From assembly GCF_004802635.2 (NCBI RefSeq), contig NZ_CP046052.1, positions 2,790,001-2,854,000 of the forward strand: a stretch of 64,000 bases of DNA, in the 5' to 3' direction. Within the stretch, counting starts at the first letter, position 1; the number at the start of each line of letters is the position of its first letter. The notes beneath the pieces are model-generated. The model was not told where the DNA came from and did no database searches. It was given only the letters and a program-made list of their open reading frames with translations. A program made the position numbers and the translations under genes. Source of the DNA: Methylocystis heyeri (GTDB taxonomy: Bacteria; Pseudomonadota; Alphaproteobacteria; Rhizobiales; Beijerinckiaceae). Positions 8,704-19,809 of this stretch are shown here, in pieces.

Positions 8704-9605
8704 AGCTTGAGTTCTCCCCGCATGGTCGGCGTCGCCTGGCCGCCCAGCCTGATTTCGGCGAGCCGGCCGTCCTGGACGCCGAGGCCGAGAGTGAGGCGAG
8801 AGGCGCGGCCGACGTTGTGTCCCTGTTCTATGAACATTTGGTGTTCGCCGTCCTGCGGGCTCTCGAACGCGCATGCCGCCGCCGCGAAGGCCGCCAGCGC
8901 CTCGCCATTTGCGCAATCCTCTCCTTCCTCGACTCGAAAGGAACGGATATGAAGCGCGCTCTCCGGGGCCAGCGCGTCGGCGGTGTAGAGACAGACGCCC
9001 GCGTCCCGGCCGAAGACGAGAGGCCAGGACTGCCGCATGGGGCAGGCTTTCTCCAATGCCCTCCTGCCGCCTACGGGGATGAAAGCGAAGCGGGAAAACA
9101 GGCTGCACAGACAAGGCGCGTGCCAGTCGAAGCCGATGTCCGCCGCGGCGAGCCCCAGCGCAGCCGCGACGACAAGCGGATCGAGCGGCCTCGGCTCCCT
9201 CGAGGGAAGGCGCCGCAGCGTAAACTGGGCGTAAGACACCCCGGCGCTGTTCCGGATGACCTCGCAGGAATAAACCTCGCCGCCCAGTTCCAGAGCGATC
9301 ACCACGCCGCGCCGGGAAAGAACCTCGCCGGCGCGGGTCTCGGCCAACAGAACAGCGACGCCGATCACGGCCTCGGCTGAAAAGGAAGCCTCGCCGCTAC
9401 GCGTGAACACGCGCAGGCCGGCGCTGTTGACGGGATCGCGCGACGCGCGAAGAAAGGCCGTGACGGGGAAGCCGAACTCGCTTGCGATCGCCCGCATCTG
9501 CGAGGCGGAAAGCTCCCCGGCGGCGTCTACGACCGCCAGGGGGCTACCGCTCAATCTGGAACTGGTGAAAACATCGATCGCGTGGAATTGCAGCGGTCTC
9601 GTCAC
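8700..9605 (-). CDS. PhzF-like protein lacking catalytic motifs
   Basis: 301 aa with the overall PhzF/diaminopimelate-epimerase-like pattern: FHAIDVFTSSRLSGSPLAVV at the start, then an ASEFGF segment. In active PhzF homologues a glutamate follows (motif SETaF); here the tetrad reads PVTAF with Val48 in its place. The GHxT motif after FTPxxE is replaced (FTRSGEASFSAEAVIG), and the second DPVTGN-type motif is replaced by GEDCANGE. The fold is probably kept and the isomerase chemistry probably lost. The start ATG overlaps the stop of the SnoaL-like gene by 4 bases and the stop overlaps the Nudix-like start. Confidence 0.75.
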   Translation of the reverse strand: MTRPLQFHAIDVFTSSRLSGSPLAVVDAAGELSASQMRAIASEFGFPVTAFLRASRDPVNSAGLRVFTRSGEASFSAEAVIGVAVLLAETRAGEVLSRRGVVIALELGGEVYSCEVIRNSAGVSYAQFTLRRLPSREPRPLDPLVVAAALGLAAADIGFDWHAPCLCSLFSRFAFIPVGGRRALEKACPMRQSWPLVFGRDAGVCLYTADALAPESALHIRSFRVEEGEDCANGEALAAFAAAACAFESPQDGEHQMFIEQGHNVGRASRLTLGLGVQDGRLAEIRLGGQATPTMRGELKL

Positions 9606-10501
9606 CGGCCGTCCATCTCGCCCTGCATCTCCAGGATGGTCACGCTGTCGCGATATTCGATCATTTCGACGATCAGGCCGTTTTCGATCTTCAGGAATTC
9701 GGCGAGCTCCACCAGCCCGTGCCTGCCCGTGCCGCGATGGCGCACTTCCACCGTCCGGCGGCAGGCCGCGCGACCGCCGTCGATCAATATGTCCGAGAGA
9801 CCGCAGTTGAACTGCTCGAACTCGGTGGCGATCGTCCGCACGATGTTGGTCAACGCCTCGACGCCGACATGCCGGCCCGCATAGGGAAACCGCTCCCTGT
9901 TGCCGATGAATTCACACACGACGTCGGGAGAAAAATATTTTCTCGTCGCGGCCAGGTCCATCCCCATCGGAGTGGGGAAGTCGGCGAGTTCCGTCATTCG
10001 GCTCGCGATTTCCTCGCGGCTCAATCCCGGCGGATGCGGATTCAGCATGTCGTCGAAATGGCCGAGCCCGCCGCGGCCGAGGGTCACCGCTCCAGGAATA
10101 TCGAGAAATTCATGCATCTCGACGACGAAACTGCCCCGCCAGCGCAGGAAATAGGCCATCTCGAGAGGATAGACGAGCCCCGCGCCGCGATGGCGCCAAT
10201 GCGTGCGCCAGCGGACGGCGGACAGGTCGTTTTCAACCAGAATGTCTACGATCTCTCCGTCGACGCCCTGATAGTTTTCCTCGGTAAGGCGGAGATTGGC
10301 GCGGAATTCCTCCCGGCCGTTCAAGACGCCCGGGCTGAACAGGCCTTCTTTGGTGCAATTATAGTGAACGACGACGGTTGGAGAGAAATATTCCATCAGG
10401 CGATCGAGATCGCCCGCGAGCCTGAGACGCGTGATGTCGACGATCCGGCGACGAATCTCGCCCCCGGTCATCTGGACTGGGCGGTCCGCCCCTCCATACA
10501 T
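9602..10501 (-). CDS. Protein with two SnoaL-like (NTF2-fold) domains
   Basis: 299 aa from the ATG at 10501, preceded by GAGGGG about six bases away. Two NTF2-like repeats are visible. The first, about residues 14-140, has RLRLAGDLDRLMEYFSPTVV and the end MHEFLDIPG. The second, about 175-295, has TRKYFSPDVVCEFIGNRERF and ends IENGLIVEMIEYRDS. SnoaL-like proteins are polyketide cyclases, ketosteroid-isomerase relatives or unknowns; the typical Asp/His catalytic set cannot be assigned confidently. First gene of a coupled trio with the PhzF-like and Nudix-like genes, which suggests one small-molecule pathway or stress function. Confidence 0.75.
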   Translation of the reverse strand: MYGGADRPVQMTGGEIRRRIVDITRLRLAGDLDRLMEYFSPTVVVHYNCTKEGLFSPGVLNGREEFRANLRLTEENYQGVDGEIVDILVENDLSAVRWRTHWRHRGAGLVYPLEMAYFLRWRGSFVVEMHEFLDIPGAVTLGRGGLGHFDDMLNPHPPGLSREEIASRMTELADFPTPMGMDLAATRKYFSPDVVCEFIGNRERFPYAGRHVGVEALTNIVRTIATEFEQFNCGLSDILIDGGRAACRRTVEVRHRGTGRHGLVELAEFLKIENGLIVEMIEYRDSVTILEMQGEMDGR

Positions 10502-10617
10502 GCGCGCCCCCTCTTCGCCGGCCCCCTCGCGAGAGCCGGCGCATGTTTTCCTGCGCCGGAAAGGCCGCGTCTACTTACGAAACGCTTTGAGTTGCCTCGC
10601 CTACGCCATGATAATCG

Positions 10618-12379
<1,762 letters not shown>

Positions 12380-12420
12380 GGCGTTTCCGTTGGTTGCGCT
12401 TCGGCTCGGGACGTGGGCCC

Positions 12421-14193
12421 TCAGACGAGCATCTTGCCCTTTTCGTCGATGACCGAGCCGAGCTCCAGCCCGGCGTCGTCCGAAAGATCGGCGAGCAGCA
12501 TATCGTTATGGGCTTTTCCGGAAGGAATCATCGGGAAGCAGTTTTCCGATTTCTCGACCAGGCAGTCGAACAGCACCGGGCCGTCGTAGTCCAGCATCTC
12601 CTGGATCGCAGCGTCGAGCCCGGCGGGATCGAAGCAGCGAATTCCCTTGGCGCCGAATGCCTCCGCAAGCTTCACGAAGTCCGGCAGCGCCTCCGAATAG
12701 CTGTGCGAATAGCGCCCGCCGTGGAGCAGCTCCTGCCACTGGCGCACCATCCCCATATATTCGTTGTTCAGGATGAAGACCTTCACGGGCAGGCGATATT
12801 GAATGGCGGTGGAGAGTTCCTGAATGCACATCAGGATCGAGGCCTCCCCGGCGATGTCCACCACCACCGAGCCGGGATGGGCGAGCTGCGCGCCGATCGC
12901 GGCGGGCAGGCCATAGCCCATCGTGCCGAGCCCGCCCGAAGTCATCCAGCGGTTGGGTTCGTCGAAGTGGAAATGCTGGGCGGCCCACATCTGGTGCTGC
13001 CCGACCTCGGTGGTGACGTAAACGTCCTTGCCCTTGGTGAGTTCGTAAAGACGCTGCACGGCGTATTGCGGCTTGATCACATTGTCCGAATTGCGGAACG
13101 CCAGAGATTTCCTGCCGCGCCAGGCGTCGATCTGGCGCCACCAGTCTTCGAGCGGCTGCTTTTCGGCGTGCATCGCTTCGGAACGCCACAGCCGGACCAT
13201 CGCCTCGAGCACATGAGCGCAATCGCCGACGATGGCGAGATCGACTTTCACGTTCTTGTTGATGGAAGAACGGTCGATGTCGATATGGACCTTCTTGGAG
13301 CCGGGCGAAAAAGCGTCGAGCCGGCCGGTGATGCGGTCGTCGAAGCGCGCGCCGACGGCGATCATGAGATCGCAGTCGTGCATGGCGTTGTTGGCCTCGA
13401 AGGTGCCGTGCATGCCGAGCATGCCCAGCCAATTGCCGGACGTCGCCGGATAGGCTCCCAGCCCCATCAGGGTCGAGGTGACGGGAAAGCCGGTCAGCGC
13501 CGCGAGCTCGCGCAGCAGGGTCGAGGCGATCGGACCCGAGTTGATGACGCCGCCGCCGGTATAGAAGATCGGCCTCCTGGCCGCCGCCATCATCCGCACC
13601 GCCTCCCGGATCAGCGCCATATCGGCGTCGATCTGGGGATTATAGGTCTTGTGGTGGATGTTGTGCGGCGGCGTATAGGTTCCGCGCGCGAACTGAACAT
13701 CCTTGGGAATGTCCACCACCACCGGGCCGGGCCGGCCGCTGGTCGCGACGTAAAAGGCCTCGTGCAGCACCCGGCAGAGATCGTCTATGCTTCTGACGAG
13801 ATAATTGTGCTTGGTGCAGTGACGGGTGATCCCGACGGTGTCGCATTCCTGAAAGGCGTCCGAACCGATGAGATGGGTCGGAACCTGCCCCGTGATGCAG
13901 ACCAGCGGAATGCTGTCCATCAGGGCGTCGGTCAGGCCCGTGACCGTATTGGTCGCGCCCGGGCCGGAGGTCACCAGCAGGGCGCCGACCTTGCCGGACG
14001 AGCGCGCGTAGCCTTCCGCGGCATGGGCCGCTCCCTGCTCGTGGCGCACCAGAATGTGCCTGACGGACTCCTGCTGGAACAATACGTCGTAAATCGGAAG
14101 AACCGCGCCGCCGGGATAACCGAAAAGGACGTCGACCCCGTGATCCTTCAGGGCTTCGACCACCATTTCTGCGCCGGTCATCTCTTTAGACAT
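12421..14193 (-). CDS. ilvB: Acetolactate synthase large (catalytic) subunit
   Basis: 590 aa, a TPP- and FAD-dependent enzyme that condenses pyruvate with pyruvate or 2-oxobutyrate, the first step of branched-chain amino acid synthesis. The catalytic glutamate is in HEQGAAHAAEGYAR (Glu52), and the FAD-binding middle domain contains PIFYTGGGVINSG. The TPP/Mg motif reads AGEASILMCIQEL with Glu450 where the textbook motif has GDA/GDG, followed by the NNEYMGMVRQWQ asparagine region. First gene of the ilvB-ilvH-ilvC set; the leader upstream contains a promoter and an attenuator-like terminator. Confidence 0.96.
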   Translation of the reverse strand: MSKEMTGAEMVVEALKDHGVDVLFGYPGGAVLPIYDVLFQQESVRHILVRHEQGAAHAAEGYARSSGKVGALLVTSGPGATNTVTGLTDALMDSIPLVCITGQVPTHLIGSDAFQECDTVGITRHCTKHNYLVRSIDDLCRVLHEAFYVATSGRPGPVVVDIPKDVQFARGTYTPPHNIHHKTYNPQIDADMALIREAVRMMAAARRPIFYTGGGVINSGPIASTLLRELAALTGFPVTSTLMGLGAYPATSGNWLGMLGMHGTFEANNAMHDCDLMIAVGARFDDRITGRLDAFSPGSKKVHIDIDRSSINKNVKVDLAIVGDCAHVLEAMVRLWRSEAMHAEKQPLEDWWRQIDAWRGRKSLAFRNSDNVIKPQYAVQRLYELTKGKDVYVTTEVGQHQMWAAQHFHFDEPNRWMTSGGLGTMGYGLPAAIGAQLAHPGSVVVDIAGEASILMCIQELSTAIQYRLPVKVFILNNEYMGMVRQWQELLHGGRYSHSYSEALPDFVKLAEAFGAKGIRCFDPAGLDAAIQEMLDYDGPVLFDCLVEKSENCFPMIPSGKAHNDMLLADLSDDAGLELGSVIDEKGKMLV

Positions 14194-14247
14194 TTTTATG
14201 GCTTTCCGTTTCGCGCGTTCTTTCCGCCTTGTTGAATTTCGGGCAAC

Positions 14248-14268
14248 AAAAAAGGCCCTTTCGGGCCC
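14248..14268 (-). terminator. Attenuator-like Rho-independent terminator in ilvB leader
   Basis: On the minus strand GGGCCC-GAAA-GGGCC is followed by TTTTTT, a textbook intrinsic terminator, 55 bases before the ilvB start and about 110 bases after the candidate promoter at 14381-14409. Its place between a promoter and the gene suggests transcription attenuation. A 16-codon open frame from a GTG at 14348 to a TAA at 14298 could be a leader peptide, but it contains only two adjacent Val codons, so this part is weak. A second palindrome, CCGAGCTTAAGCTCGG at about 14292-14307, could form the competing structure. Confidence 0.65.
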
Positions 14269-14380
14269 TGGTCAAGCGCCGCCCCGGGAACCCGAGCTTA
14301 AGCTCGGTCCGGCGTCGGCGCAGAAAATACGACCGCTTGCTGCCCCACTTGTCCGACCTCGGTTGGATTTAGCGGCGTGT

Positions 14381-14409
14381 AAATTAGGCGAGAGGGAGAA
14401 AGCGGTCAA
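14381..14409 (-). promoter_or_regulatory. Candidate sigma-70 promoter of the ilv genes
   Basis: On the minus strand TTGACC (14409-14404) and TAATTT (14386-14381) are separated by exactly 17 bases, a good match to the housekeeping consensus. It lies between the pyrD stop and the ilvB leader, so ilvBHC need not depend on readthrough from pyrD. Confidence 0.6.
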
Positions 14410-14448
14410 GCGCTTGGCGGAAATTCGCCGGAAAGCCGACGAGTGCGA

Positions 14449-15507
14449 TCAATCGTAGTTCTTCGCCTCGCGGCCGACGACATCCGCCAAGGCGACGCCC
14501 TCCCCCGCCAGGCGCTCCACAAGACCCTTCTTGATTCGCGACACGAGGCCCGGCCCCTCGTAAACCAGGGCGGAATAAAGCTGGACCAGCGAGGCCCCGG
14601 CTTCGATCTTGGCGAAGGCTGCGGCTGCGCCGTCGATCCCGCCGACGCCGATCAAGGGAAACTGCCGTTCGACCCTGACGAAAACCTGCGCCAGACGCTG
14701 CGTCGAAAGCTCGAAAAGCGGCGCGCCGGAGAGTCCCCCCGCCTCGCCTGCGAAATCAGACCGCAGGGACGCCGGGCGAGAGATGGTGGTGTTGGAGACG
14801 ATCATGCCGTCGATGCGCTCGTCCCTGGCGACGCGCACGATCCCGTCGATCTGGCCGAGATCGAGGTCGGGCGCGATCTTGAGCAGCAGCGGCCGGCGGC
14901 GAGGCGCAGCGTCGCGCGCCTCCAGCACGCGCGCGAGCAGCTCCGCCAGCGCGCGAGGCTCCTGCAGATCGCGCAGGCCCGGAGTGTTGGGCGAAGATAC
15001 GTTGACCGTGAAATAATCGGCCGCCGGCCAGAAGCTCTTCACCCCCGCGACATAATCCGCGATGCGGTCGCCGGAGTCCTTGTTGGCGCCGATGTTGACG
15101 CCGACGATTCCGCCGCGCCGGCGCGCGCCGAGGCGCCGCAAGGCCGGGGCGTGGCCGTCATTGTTGAAGCCGTATCGGTTGACGACGGCGCGATCCTCGG
15201 CGAGACGAAAGGCGCGGGGGCGCGGATTGCCGGGCTGCGGCCGAGGCGTGAGCGTGCCGACCTCCACGAAACCGAAGCCGAGCGCCGTCGCTTTCGAAAA
15301 GACCTCGGCGTTCTTGTCGAAGCCGGCGGCGAGGCCCACGGGATTGGGAAAATCGAAACCGAACGCCGAGACTGCGAGGCGCGGATCATCCGGCGCGGCG
15401 GGGCGATCGGGCAGGAGCTTCAGGGCCGCGATCGTCGCGCGATGGGCGTCTTCCGCATCCAGTCGCCGCGCCAGGGCCGCGAAGGCGCCCCCCAGCCAGT
15501 CCATCAT
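14449..15507 (-). CDS. pyrD: Dihydroorotate dehydrogenase (quinone), class 2
   Basis: 352 aa, the usual class 2 length. It oxidises dihydroorotate to orotate at the membrane with quinone as acceptor, in pyrimidine synthesis. The N-terminal membrane-association helix (residues 1-25) is followed by the FMN barrel: [40 protein letters not shown], the catalytic serine region [23 protein letters not shown] and [20 protein letters not shown]. The ATG overlaps the TGA of the DUF952 gene by 4 bases, so the two are translationally coupled. Confidence 0.96.
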   Translation of the reverse strand: MMDWLGGAFAALARRLDAEDAHRATIAALKLLPDRPAAPDDPRLAVSAFGFDFPNPVGLAAGFDKNAEVFSKATALGFGFVEVGTLTPRPQPGNPRPRAFRLAEDRAVVNRYGFNNDGHAPALRRLGARRRGGIVGVNIGANKDSGDRIADYVAGVKSFWPAADYFTVNVSSPNTPGLRDLQEPRALAELLARVLEARDAAPRRRPLLLKIAPDLDLGQIDGIVRVARDERIDGMIVSNTTISRPASLRSDFAGEAGGLSGAPLFELSTQRLAQVFVRVERQFPLIGVGGIDGAAAAFAKIEAGASLVQLYSALVYEGPGLVSRIKKGLVERLAGEGVALADVVGREAKNYD

Positions 15508-15842
15508 AGCGGAAATCCCGAAAAATCATGGGCGCCGTCGGCTCCGAGCGGCAGAGGCCTCGCCCATGAGACCGCCGACAGCGGCAAGACGCCGTAGAGA
15601 TGGGGAAACAATGCCCCGCCGCGGGAGACTTCCCATTTGAGCGCCGTCCCGAGACTTTCCGCCTCTACCGCGACGAGGAGCAGATCCCCCTGCCCCTTGT
15701 AATGGCGCGCCGCGGTCTCCCGCACCTGCTCGCCGGTCGAGAAATGGATGAAGCCGTCGGAAAGATCGACGCCGGCGCCGCGGAATGCGTCCGCCGCCGT
15801 CTGGAACGCCGCGGCGGAAACGATCTTGTATATCAGAGCCAT
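15504..15842 (-). CDS. DUF952 family protein
   Basis: 112 aa, a compact single domain with the DUF952 pattern: [13 protein letters not shown] at the start, then [20 protein letters not shown] and a final [14 protein letters not shown]. The family resembles glutathione-S-transferase-like or ADP-ribosyltransferase-like small folds and has no established role. It sits 10 bases after opgH and overlaps pyrD by 4 bases, a common arrangement next to pyrD in Rhizobiales. Confidence 0.85.
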   Translation of the reverse strand: MALIYKIVSAAAFQTAADAFRGAGVDLSDGFIHFSTGEQVRETAARHYKGQGDLLLVAVEAESLGTALKWEVSRGGALFPHLYGVLPLSAVSWARPLPLGADGAHDFSGFPL

Positions 15843-15852
15843 CGACGAGCCT

Positions 15853-18063
15853 TCACTCCGCCGCCGCGGCTTCGGGCCTGCCGCGCCGAGGCAAGCGGGC
15901 CGCCATCGAGATCAGCGCGCGGTCGCTCACCGCGACGAGACGCTCTCCGCGGTTGAGCCATTGCACCGCATCCTCGATCGTCTCCGCATCCGCGAGCTTT
16001 GCTTCGGCGACCGCGCGATCGGCCGTGATCTGGCCGCGCTGGCGCGGCTTGCGGGCCGGCAGCCAGGTCTCGTGCAGGGAGCGAAGCTCCGGGTCGGCGT
16101 GGATCGCCAATATGCAATTGGCTTCGTCTTCGCCCGTGCGCGCCAGAATCTTGGAGAGGGCGCGGCCGCGCTTGGCGACATGGGGCGTGTTGGTCTCCTC
16201 GGGCGTGACCAGCAGGCCCGCCCGGCGGAAAGCGAGGCCCAGCCAGCGCTGGCTGGTCAGCCAGGAAATCGGGATGGCGAGAATCAGGCCGGCGATGGTG
16301 GGAGACATCCAGGCGACGAGCGAAGGGGAAATCAACAAGCCCGCGACCAGCGAGAGAACGCCGAGCGCGACATGCGATCTGTGGCGGCGGACGATGGCCG
16401 AGAAAGGCACAGAGCCGTCGTCGCGGCGCTGTGGGTCCCACCCGGTGTCGAAACCGAAGACGATATGGACGACATGGCCGGTCTGAATCAGCATCATGAT
16501 CGGCGCGAGCAAGGCCGAAAGGATGACCTCGAATACGGTCGAGATCAGCAGCATGACCACCCCGCCCGAACCCCGCCGGGTTTCGGGATCGTGGATCGCC
16601 ACGATCAGGCCGAACAGCTTGGGCGCGAGGAGGATGCCCATCGTCAGCGCGAAGAGCTCGAGCGAGCGCTGGGCGTCGAAGCGCGGCCAAACCGGGAAGA
16701 GCGCGAATTCCGCCGAGAAATACTCGGGCCGGAAATAGCTCGCCTGGAACACGATGATGATGCCGACCAGTAGTTGCAGCAGCCACAGCGGCGAAGTGAG
16801 GTAGCCGAATATGCCGGTGAGAAAATGCTGGCGCGAGGCCCAGTGAAAGCCGCTTCCGAACAGGATGCGGCTGTGCTGGAGATTGCCCTGGCACCAGCGC
16901 CGGTCGCGCGCCGAAAGGTCGATCAGCGACGGCGGGCTCTCCTCATAGGAGCCGCCGAGCGTCGGGAGCATGTAGACGGCGTAGCCCGCCCGGCGTATCA
17001 GCGCAGCCTCGACGAAGTCGTGGCTCATGATATGGCCGCCCCACGGTGGGCGGCCGCGCAGGTCGGGCAGGCCGCAATGGCGGGCGAATGCCTCGGTGCG
17101 GATGATCGCGTTGTGGCCCCAGTAGTTGCCGTCGCGCCCCATCCACTCCGAAAGCCCGGCGGCGATCACGGGTCCATAGATGCGGGCCGCGAACTGCTGC
17201 ACGCGCGCAAAAAGCGTGTTGCGGTTGATGATCAGCGGCAGCGTCTGGATGATGCCGGAGTCGGGGTCCGCCTCCATGGCGGCGGCGAGCTGCACGATGG
17301 TCTCGCCGGTCATGAGGCTGTCGGCGTCCAGCACCACCATATGCTCGTAGGCCCCGCCCCAGCGCGAGACGAACTCGGCGATGTTGCCCGCCTTGCGGCT
17401 CGTGTTCTTTTCTCGGCGGCGGTAGAAGACACGCCCGCCCGCTGCGCCGAGGCGCCGCCGGATCTCGATGAAGGCCCGCTCCTCGGCGATCCAGATGTCG
17501 GGATTTGTGGTGTCCGACAGGAAGAACCAGTCGAAACCCTCCCCGAGGCCGGTCGCCTCGACATCCTCGAAAATGGTCTGCAGCGCGGCGAACACCCGGC
17601 TAGGCGCTTCGTTGTAGATCGGCATGACGACCGCCGTCTTGGCGGCGAGGCTGGTCGGCCGCGCGGGACGACTGGGCCTGCGCAAAAGGGCGGCCAATCC
17701 GACCAGACTGCTCGAGAAGGAAAGCGCGATCCACGAGAAGTTCAGCACGAAAAGCGCCAACAGCGCCCATTTCAGCGTCGTGACCCCGCCGACGTCGATG
17801 ACGCGGTACATCTCGTTGCCGCCATAGACGGTCAGAGCCGCGCCCCCGCCGAAGGTCACGAGACGCGACAGCCAGGGGATGTATCCGAGCTTGGGCGCCG
17901 CGGGGCGGCGGCGGTGCCGGGAGTCGAATTTGAAGAGATTCTGGGCGGGCATCGCCAGCCGGTTCTCGACCGGCGTCGGCGGCGCGAAAACGCCGCCCAG
18001 CGGCGGGCGGGCGGCGGCGTCGTGAGGAGAAGCCTCGGCGAGCGTTTGATTCAGGACGTCCAT
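15853..18063 (-). CDS. opgH: Glucans biosynthesis glucosyltransferase H
   Basis: 736 aa from the ATG at 18063, which overlaps the end of opgG by 13 bases. A membrane GT2 enzyme that polymerises glucose from UDP-glucose into the backbone of osmoregulated periplasmic glucans. Two N-terminal membrane segments (about 58-110) precede the glycosyltransferase domain with AVVMPIYNEAPSRVFAAL, the DxD VVLDADSLM, and the QRRW-like acceptor motif RRWCQGNLQH; several membrane helices follow. It works with OpgG encoded upstream. An NdvA-type exporter gene lies at 2780-4546. Confidence 0.95.
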   Translation of the reverse strand: MDVLNQTLAEASPHDAAARPPLGGVFAPPTPVENRLAMPAQNLFKFDSRHRRRPAAPKLGYIPWLSRLVTFGGGAALTVYGGNEMYRVIDVGGVTTLKWALLALFVLNFSWIALSFSSSLVGLAALLRRPSRPARPTSLAAKTAVVMPIYNEAPSRVFAALQTIFEDVEATGLGEGFDWFFLSDTTNPDIWIAEERAFIEIRRRLGAAGGRVFYRRREKNTSRKAGNIAEFVSRWGGAYEHMVVLDADSLMTGETIVQLAAAMEADPDSGIIQTLPLIINRNTLFARVQQFAARIYGPVIAAGLSEWMGRDGNYWGHNAIIRTEAFARHCGLPDLRGRPPWGGHIMSHDFVEAALIRRAGYAVYMLPTLGGSYEESPPSLIDLSARDRRWCQGNLQHSRILFGSGFHWASRQHFLTGIFGYLTSPLWLLQLLVGIIIVFQASYFRPEYFSAEFALFPVWPRFDAQRSLELFALTMGILLAPKLFGLIVAIHDPETRRGSGGVVMLLISTVFEVILSALLAPIMMLIQTGHVVHIVFGFDTGWDPQRRDDGSVPFSAIVRRHRSHVALGVLSLVAGLLISPSLVAWMSPTIAGLILAIPISWLTSQRWLGLAFRRAGLLVTPEETNTPHVAKRGRALSKILARTGEDEANCILAIHADPELRSLHETWLPARKPRQRGQITADRAVAEAKLADAETIEDAVQWLNRGERLVAVSDRALISMAARLPRRGRPEAAAAE

Positions 18064-19583
18064 CTGTAGAGCCAGGTTTCGCTGATCGGGTCGTCGCCCG
18101 ACTGAAGCACGAGCCGCAGCTCGCAAAAGGTTTCGCCGCCCGGGTCGAGATCGAATACGACCCGGCAGGTCTTGGCCGGCGGGTTGTGATACATGCGGAT
18201 ATTGTTCGCTGCGCCCGGCGAGGTGGTCAGAACCGGGCGAAGCGAAGCCGTCCGCGCCGGATCGCTCAAGGCCTCCCCGGCAAAGACAACCACAAAGCGG
18301 CGGAGTTTGGGCGCGGAGCCGCGGCCGCCGCGCGCGTCGGCCACATAAGCGAGCGGCGGGCGCGTGGGCGGCTCCCAGCACCAGAACTGGCGATAGGCGA
18401 AACGCGCCTCCTTGCCGGCGGCGAGCGCCTGCTTCGGCCGCCAATAGGCGATGATGTTCTGGTTGATCTCCGACTCGGAGGGTATCTCGACGAGCTGCAC
18501 AGAGCCGTCGCCCCATTCCCCGAGCGGCTCGATCCACAGCGAGGGCCGGCGCTCCCAATGCTGCTCGTCGTCCTGATAGGAGGCGATGTCGCGGTTGCGC
18601 ATCAGACAGCCGAACCCTTTCGGATTGGCGTCGACGAAGGAGGAAAGCTGCAGGCTGTTGCGATTCGATATCGGACGCCAGATCCATTCATTGGCGCCGG
18701 TCAGCATCTGCAGCCCGTTCAGCTCGGAGACAGCCGGACGAATGTCGTCGGTGCGGCGGCGGTCGAGCGGCGTGAACAGGGAAGCGCCCGCCAGCCCCGC
18801 TATGCCGATATGGTCGAGGTCGGCGCGGGGAAAAAGCGTCAGCTCGGTGTCGATGATGGTCGCTTCCCCGGGCCGCAGGGTGAAGCGATAGGCGCCCGCG
18901 ACGCTCTGGGAGTCGAGCAGCGCATGGATGACGAGGGCGTTGTCGCCGAGCGCGGGCTTCTCGATCCAGAAGGTGCGGAAGACTGGAAATTCCTCCCCGC
19001 GCGGATCGGCGGTGCGGATGGAAAGACCGCGGGCGCTGGCCCCGAGCGTCTGGCCGGGAGCGCAGGCGCGATAGAAACTCGCCCCCTGGAACAAGGCCAG
19101 CTCCGCCTCGGTCCCGCCGTTCTGGGCCCGCAGCACGCGAAAACCCGAGAATCCCATGTCGGGCAGCTTGTCGGGGACCTTCAACCCGCCATAGTCGAAC
19201 AGATTCTGATCGTAGGCGATGCGTTTCGTGATCCCGCCCTCGACCACGAACAGATCGACCGGCGTGCTGAAGATCGGCCCCCTGTGCAGGGGCTCGAAGG
19301 AGAAGCCTTTGTTCTCCCCCGACCAGACGGCGGCGTCCGGCCGGGTCTTGATGGCGACATATTGTTCGTAGCTCAGCCCGGAGAAAGGCTCCCGCAGATC
19401 GTTCGGCGGCGGCGAAAACGGCTTTTTTGCAAGGGAACGGGCTAGCTCCAGGACATTGTCGCGCGAAAAAGGAGAAGCGGGAGCGGGAGCGGCGGGCTGA
19501 TCGGCGGATGCGCGGACCGCAGGGCTGAAACCGGCGGCCAGTGCGCCTAGCGCCGCCCGCAAAACGTCTCTACGTTCAACCAT
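18051..19583 (-). CDS. opgG: Glucans biosynthesis protein G (periplasmic)
   Basis: 510 aa. The N-terminus MVERRDVLRAALGALAAGF with a following AxA site looks like a twin-arginine signal, so folding before export is possible. The mature protein has the OpgG/MdoG pattern: YEQYVAIKTRPDAAVW, FSTPVDLFVVEGG, FPVFRTFWIEKP, NEWIWRPISNRNSLQLSSF, and a C-terminal Ig-like domain. OpgG is thought to form or branch the beta-linked glucan chain released by OpgH. First gene of the opgGH-DUF952-pyrD run, divergent from glmU; the 226-base gap 19584-19809 must hold both promoters. Confidence 0.93.
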   Translation of the reverse strand: MVERRDVLRAALGALAAGFSPAVRASADQPAAPAPASPFSRDNVLELARSLAKKPFSPPPNDLREPFSGLSYEQYVAIKTRPDAAVWSGENKGFSFEPLHRGPIFSTPVDLFVVEGGITKRIAYDQNLFDYGGLKVPDKLPDMGFSGFRVLRAQNGGTEAELALFQGASFYRACAPGQTLGASARGLSIRTADPRGEEFPVFRTFWIEKPALGDNALVIHALLDSQSVAGAYRFTLRPGEATIIDTELTLFPRADLDHIGIAGLAGASLFTPLDRRRTDDIRPAVSELNGLQMLTGANEWIWRPISNRNSLQLSSFVDANPKGFGCLMRNRDIASYQDDEQHWERRPSLWIEPLGEWGDGSVQLVEIPSESEINQNIIAYWRPKQALAAGKEARFAYRQFWCWEPPTRPPLAYVADARGGRGSAPKLRRFVVVFAGEALSDPARTASLRPVLTTSPGAANNIRMYHNPPAKTCRVVFDLDPGGETFCELRLVLQSGDDPISETWLYRWTS

Positions 19584-19809
19584 AAGCTTTAATAACCCGA
19601 GGGAGGGCGCGGCGGACCGCCGAAGCGCCGAACAATCTATACAAGAACCCCGGCGAATCGAAACGGCTTTCTTTCGAGCCCGGAAATATTTCGCCCGAAA
19701 TAGACGCGCGGGCGGCGTTCTGCGGCGCGTCCCCGCTTCGAAATCCGCCGAGAGCTGCTAGAACGACGCTTCAGCTATTCTTCAGATCTCGAAAGGCTCG
19801 CGGAAACCT

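Noticed and set aside
12421-14193. Glu450 in place of Asp in the GDA/GDG thiamine-diphosphate motif of acetolactate synthase
   Set aside because: The gene is otherwise intact, and by recollection GEA is common in alphaproteobacterial acetolactate synthases, so it is likely a lineage variant and not damage.
15853-16894. Long overlapping minus-strand frame rich in Arg and Ala within opgH
   Set aside because: Low-complexity shadow of the real glucosyltransferase frame.
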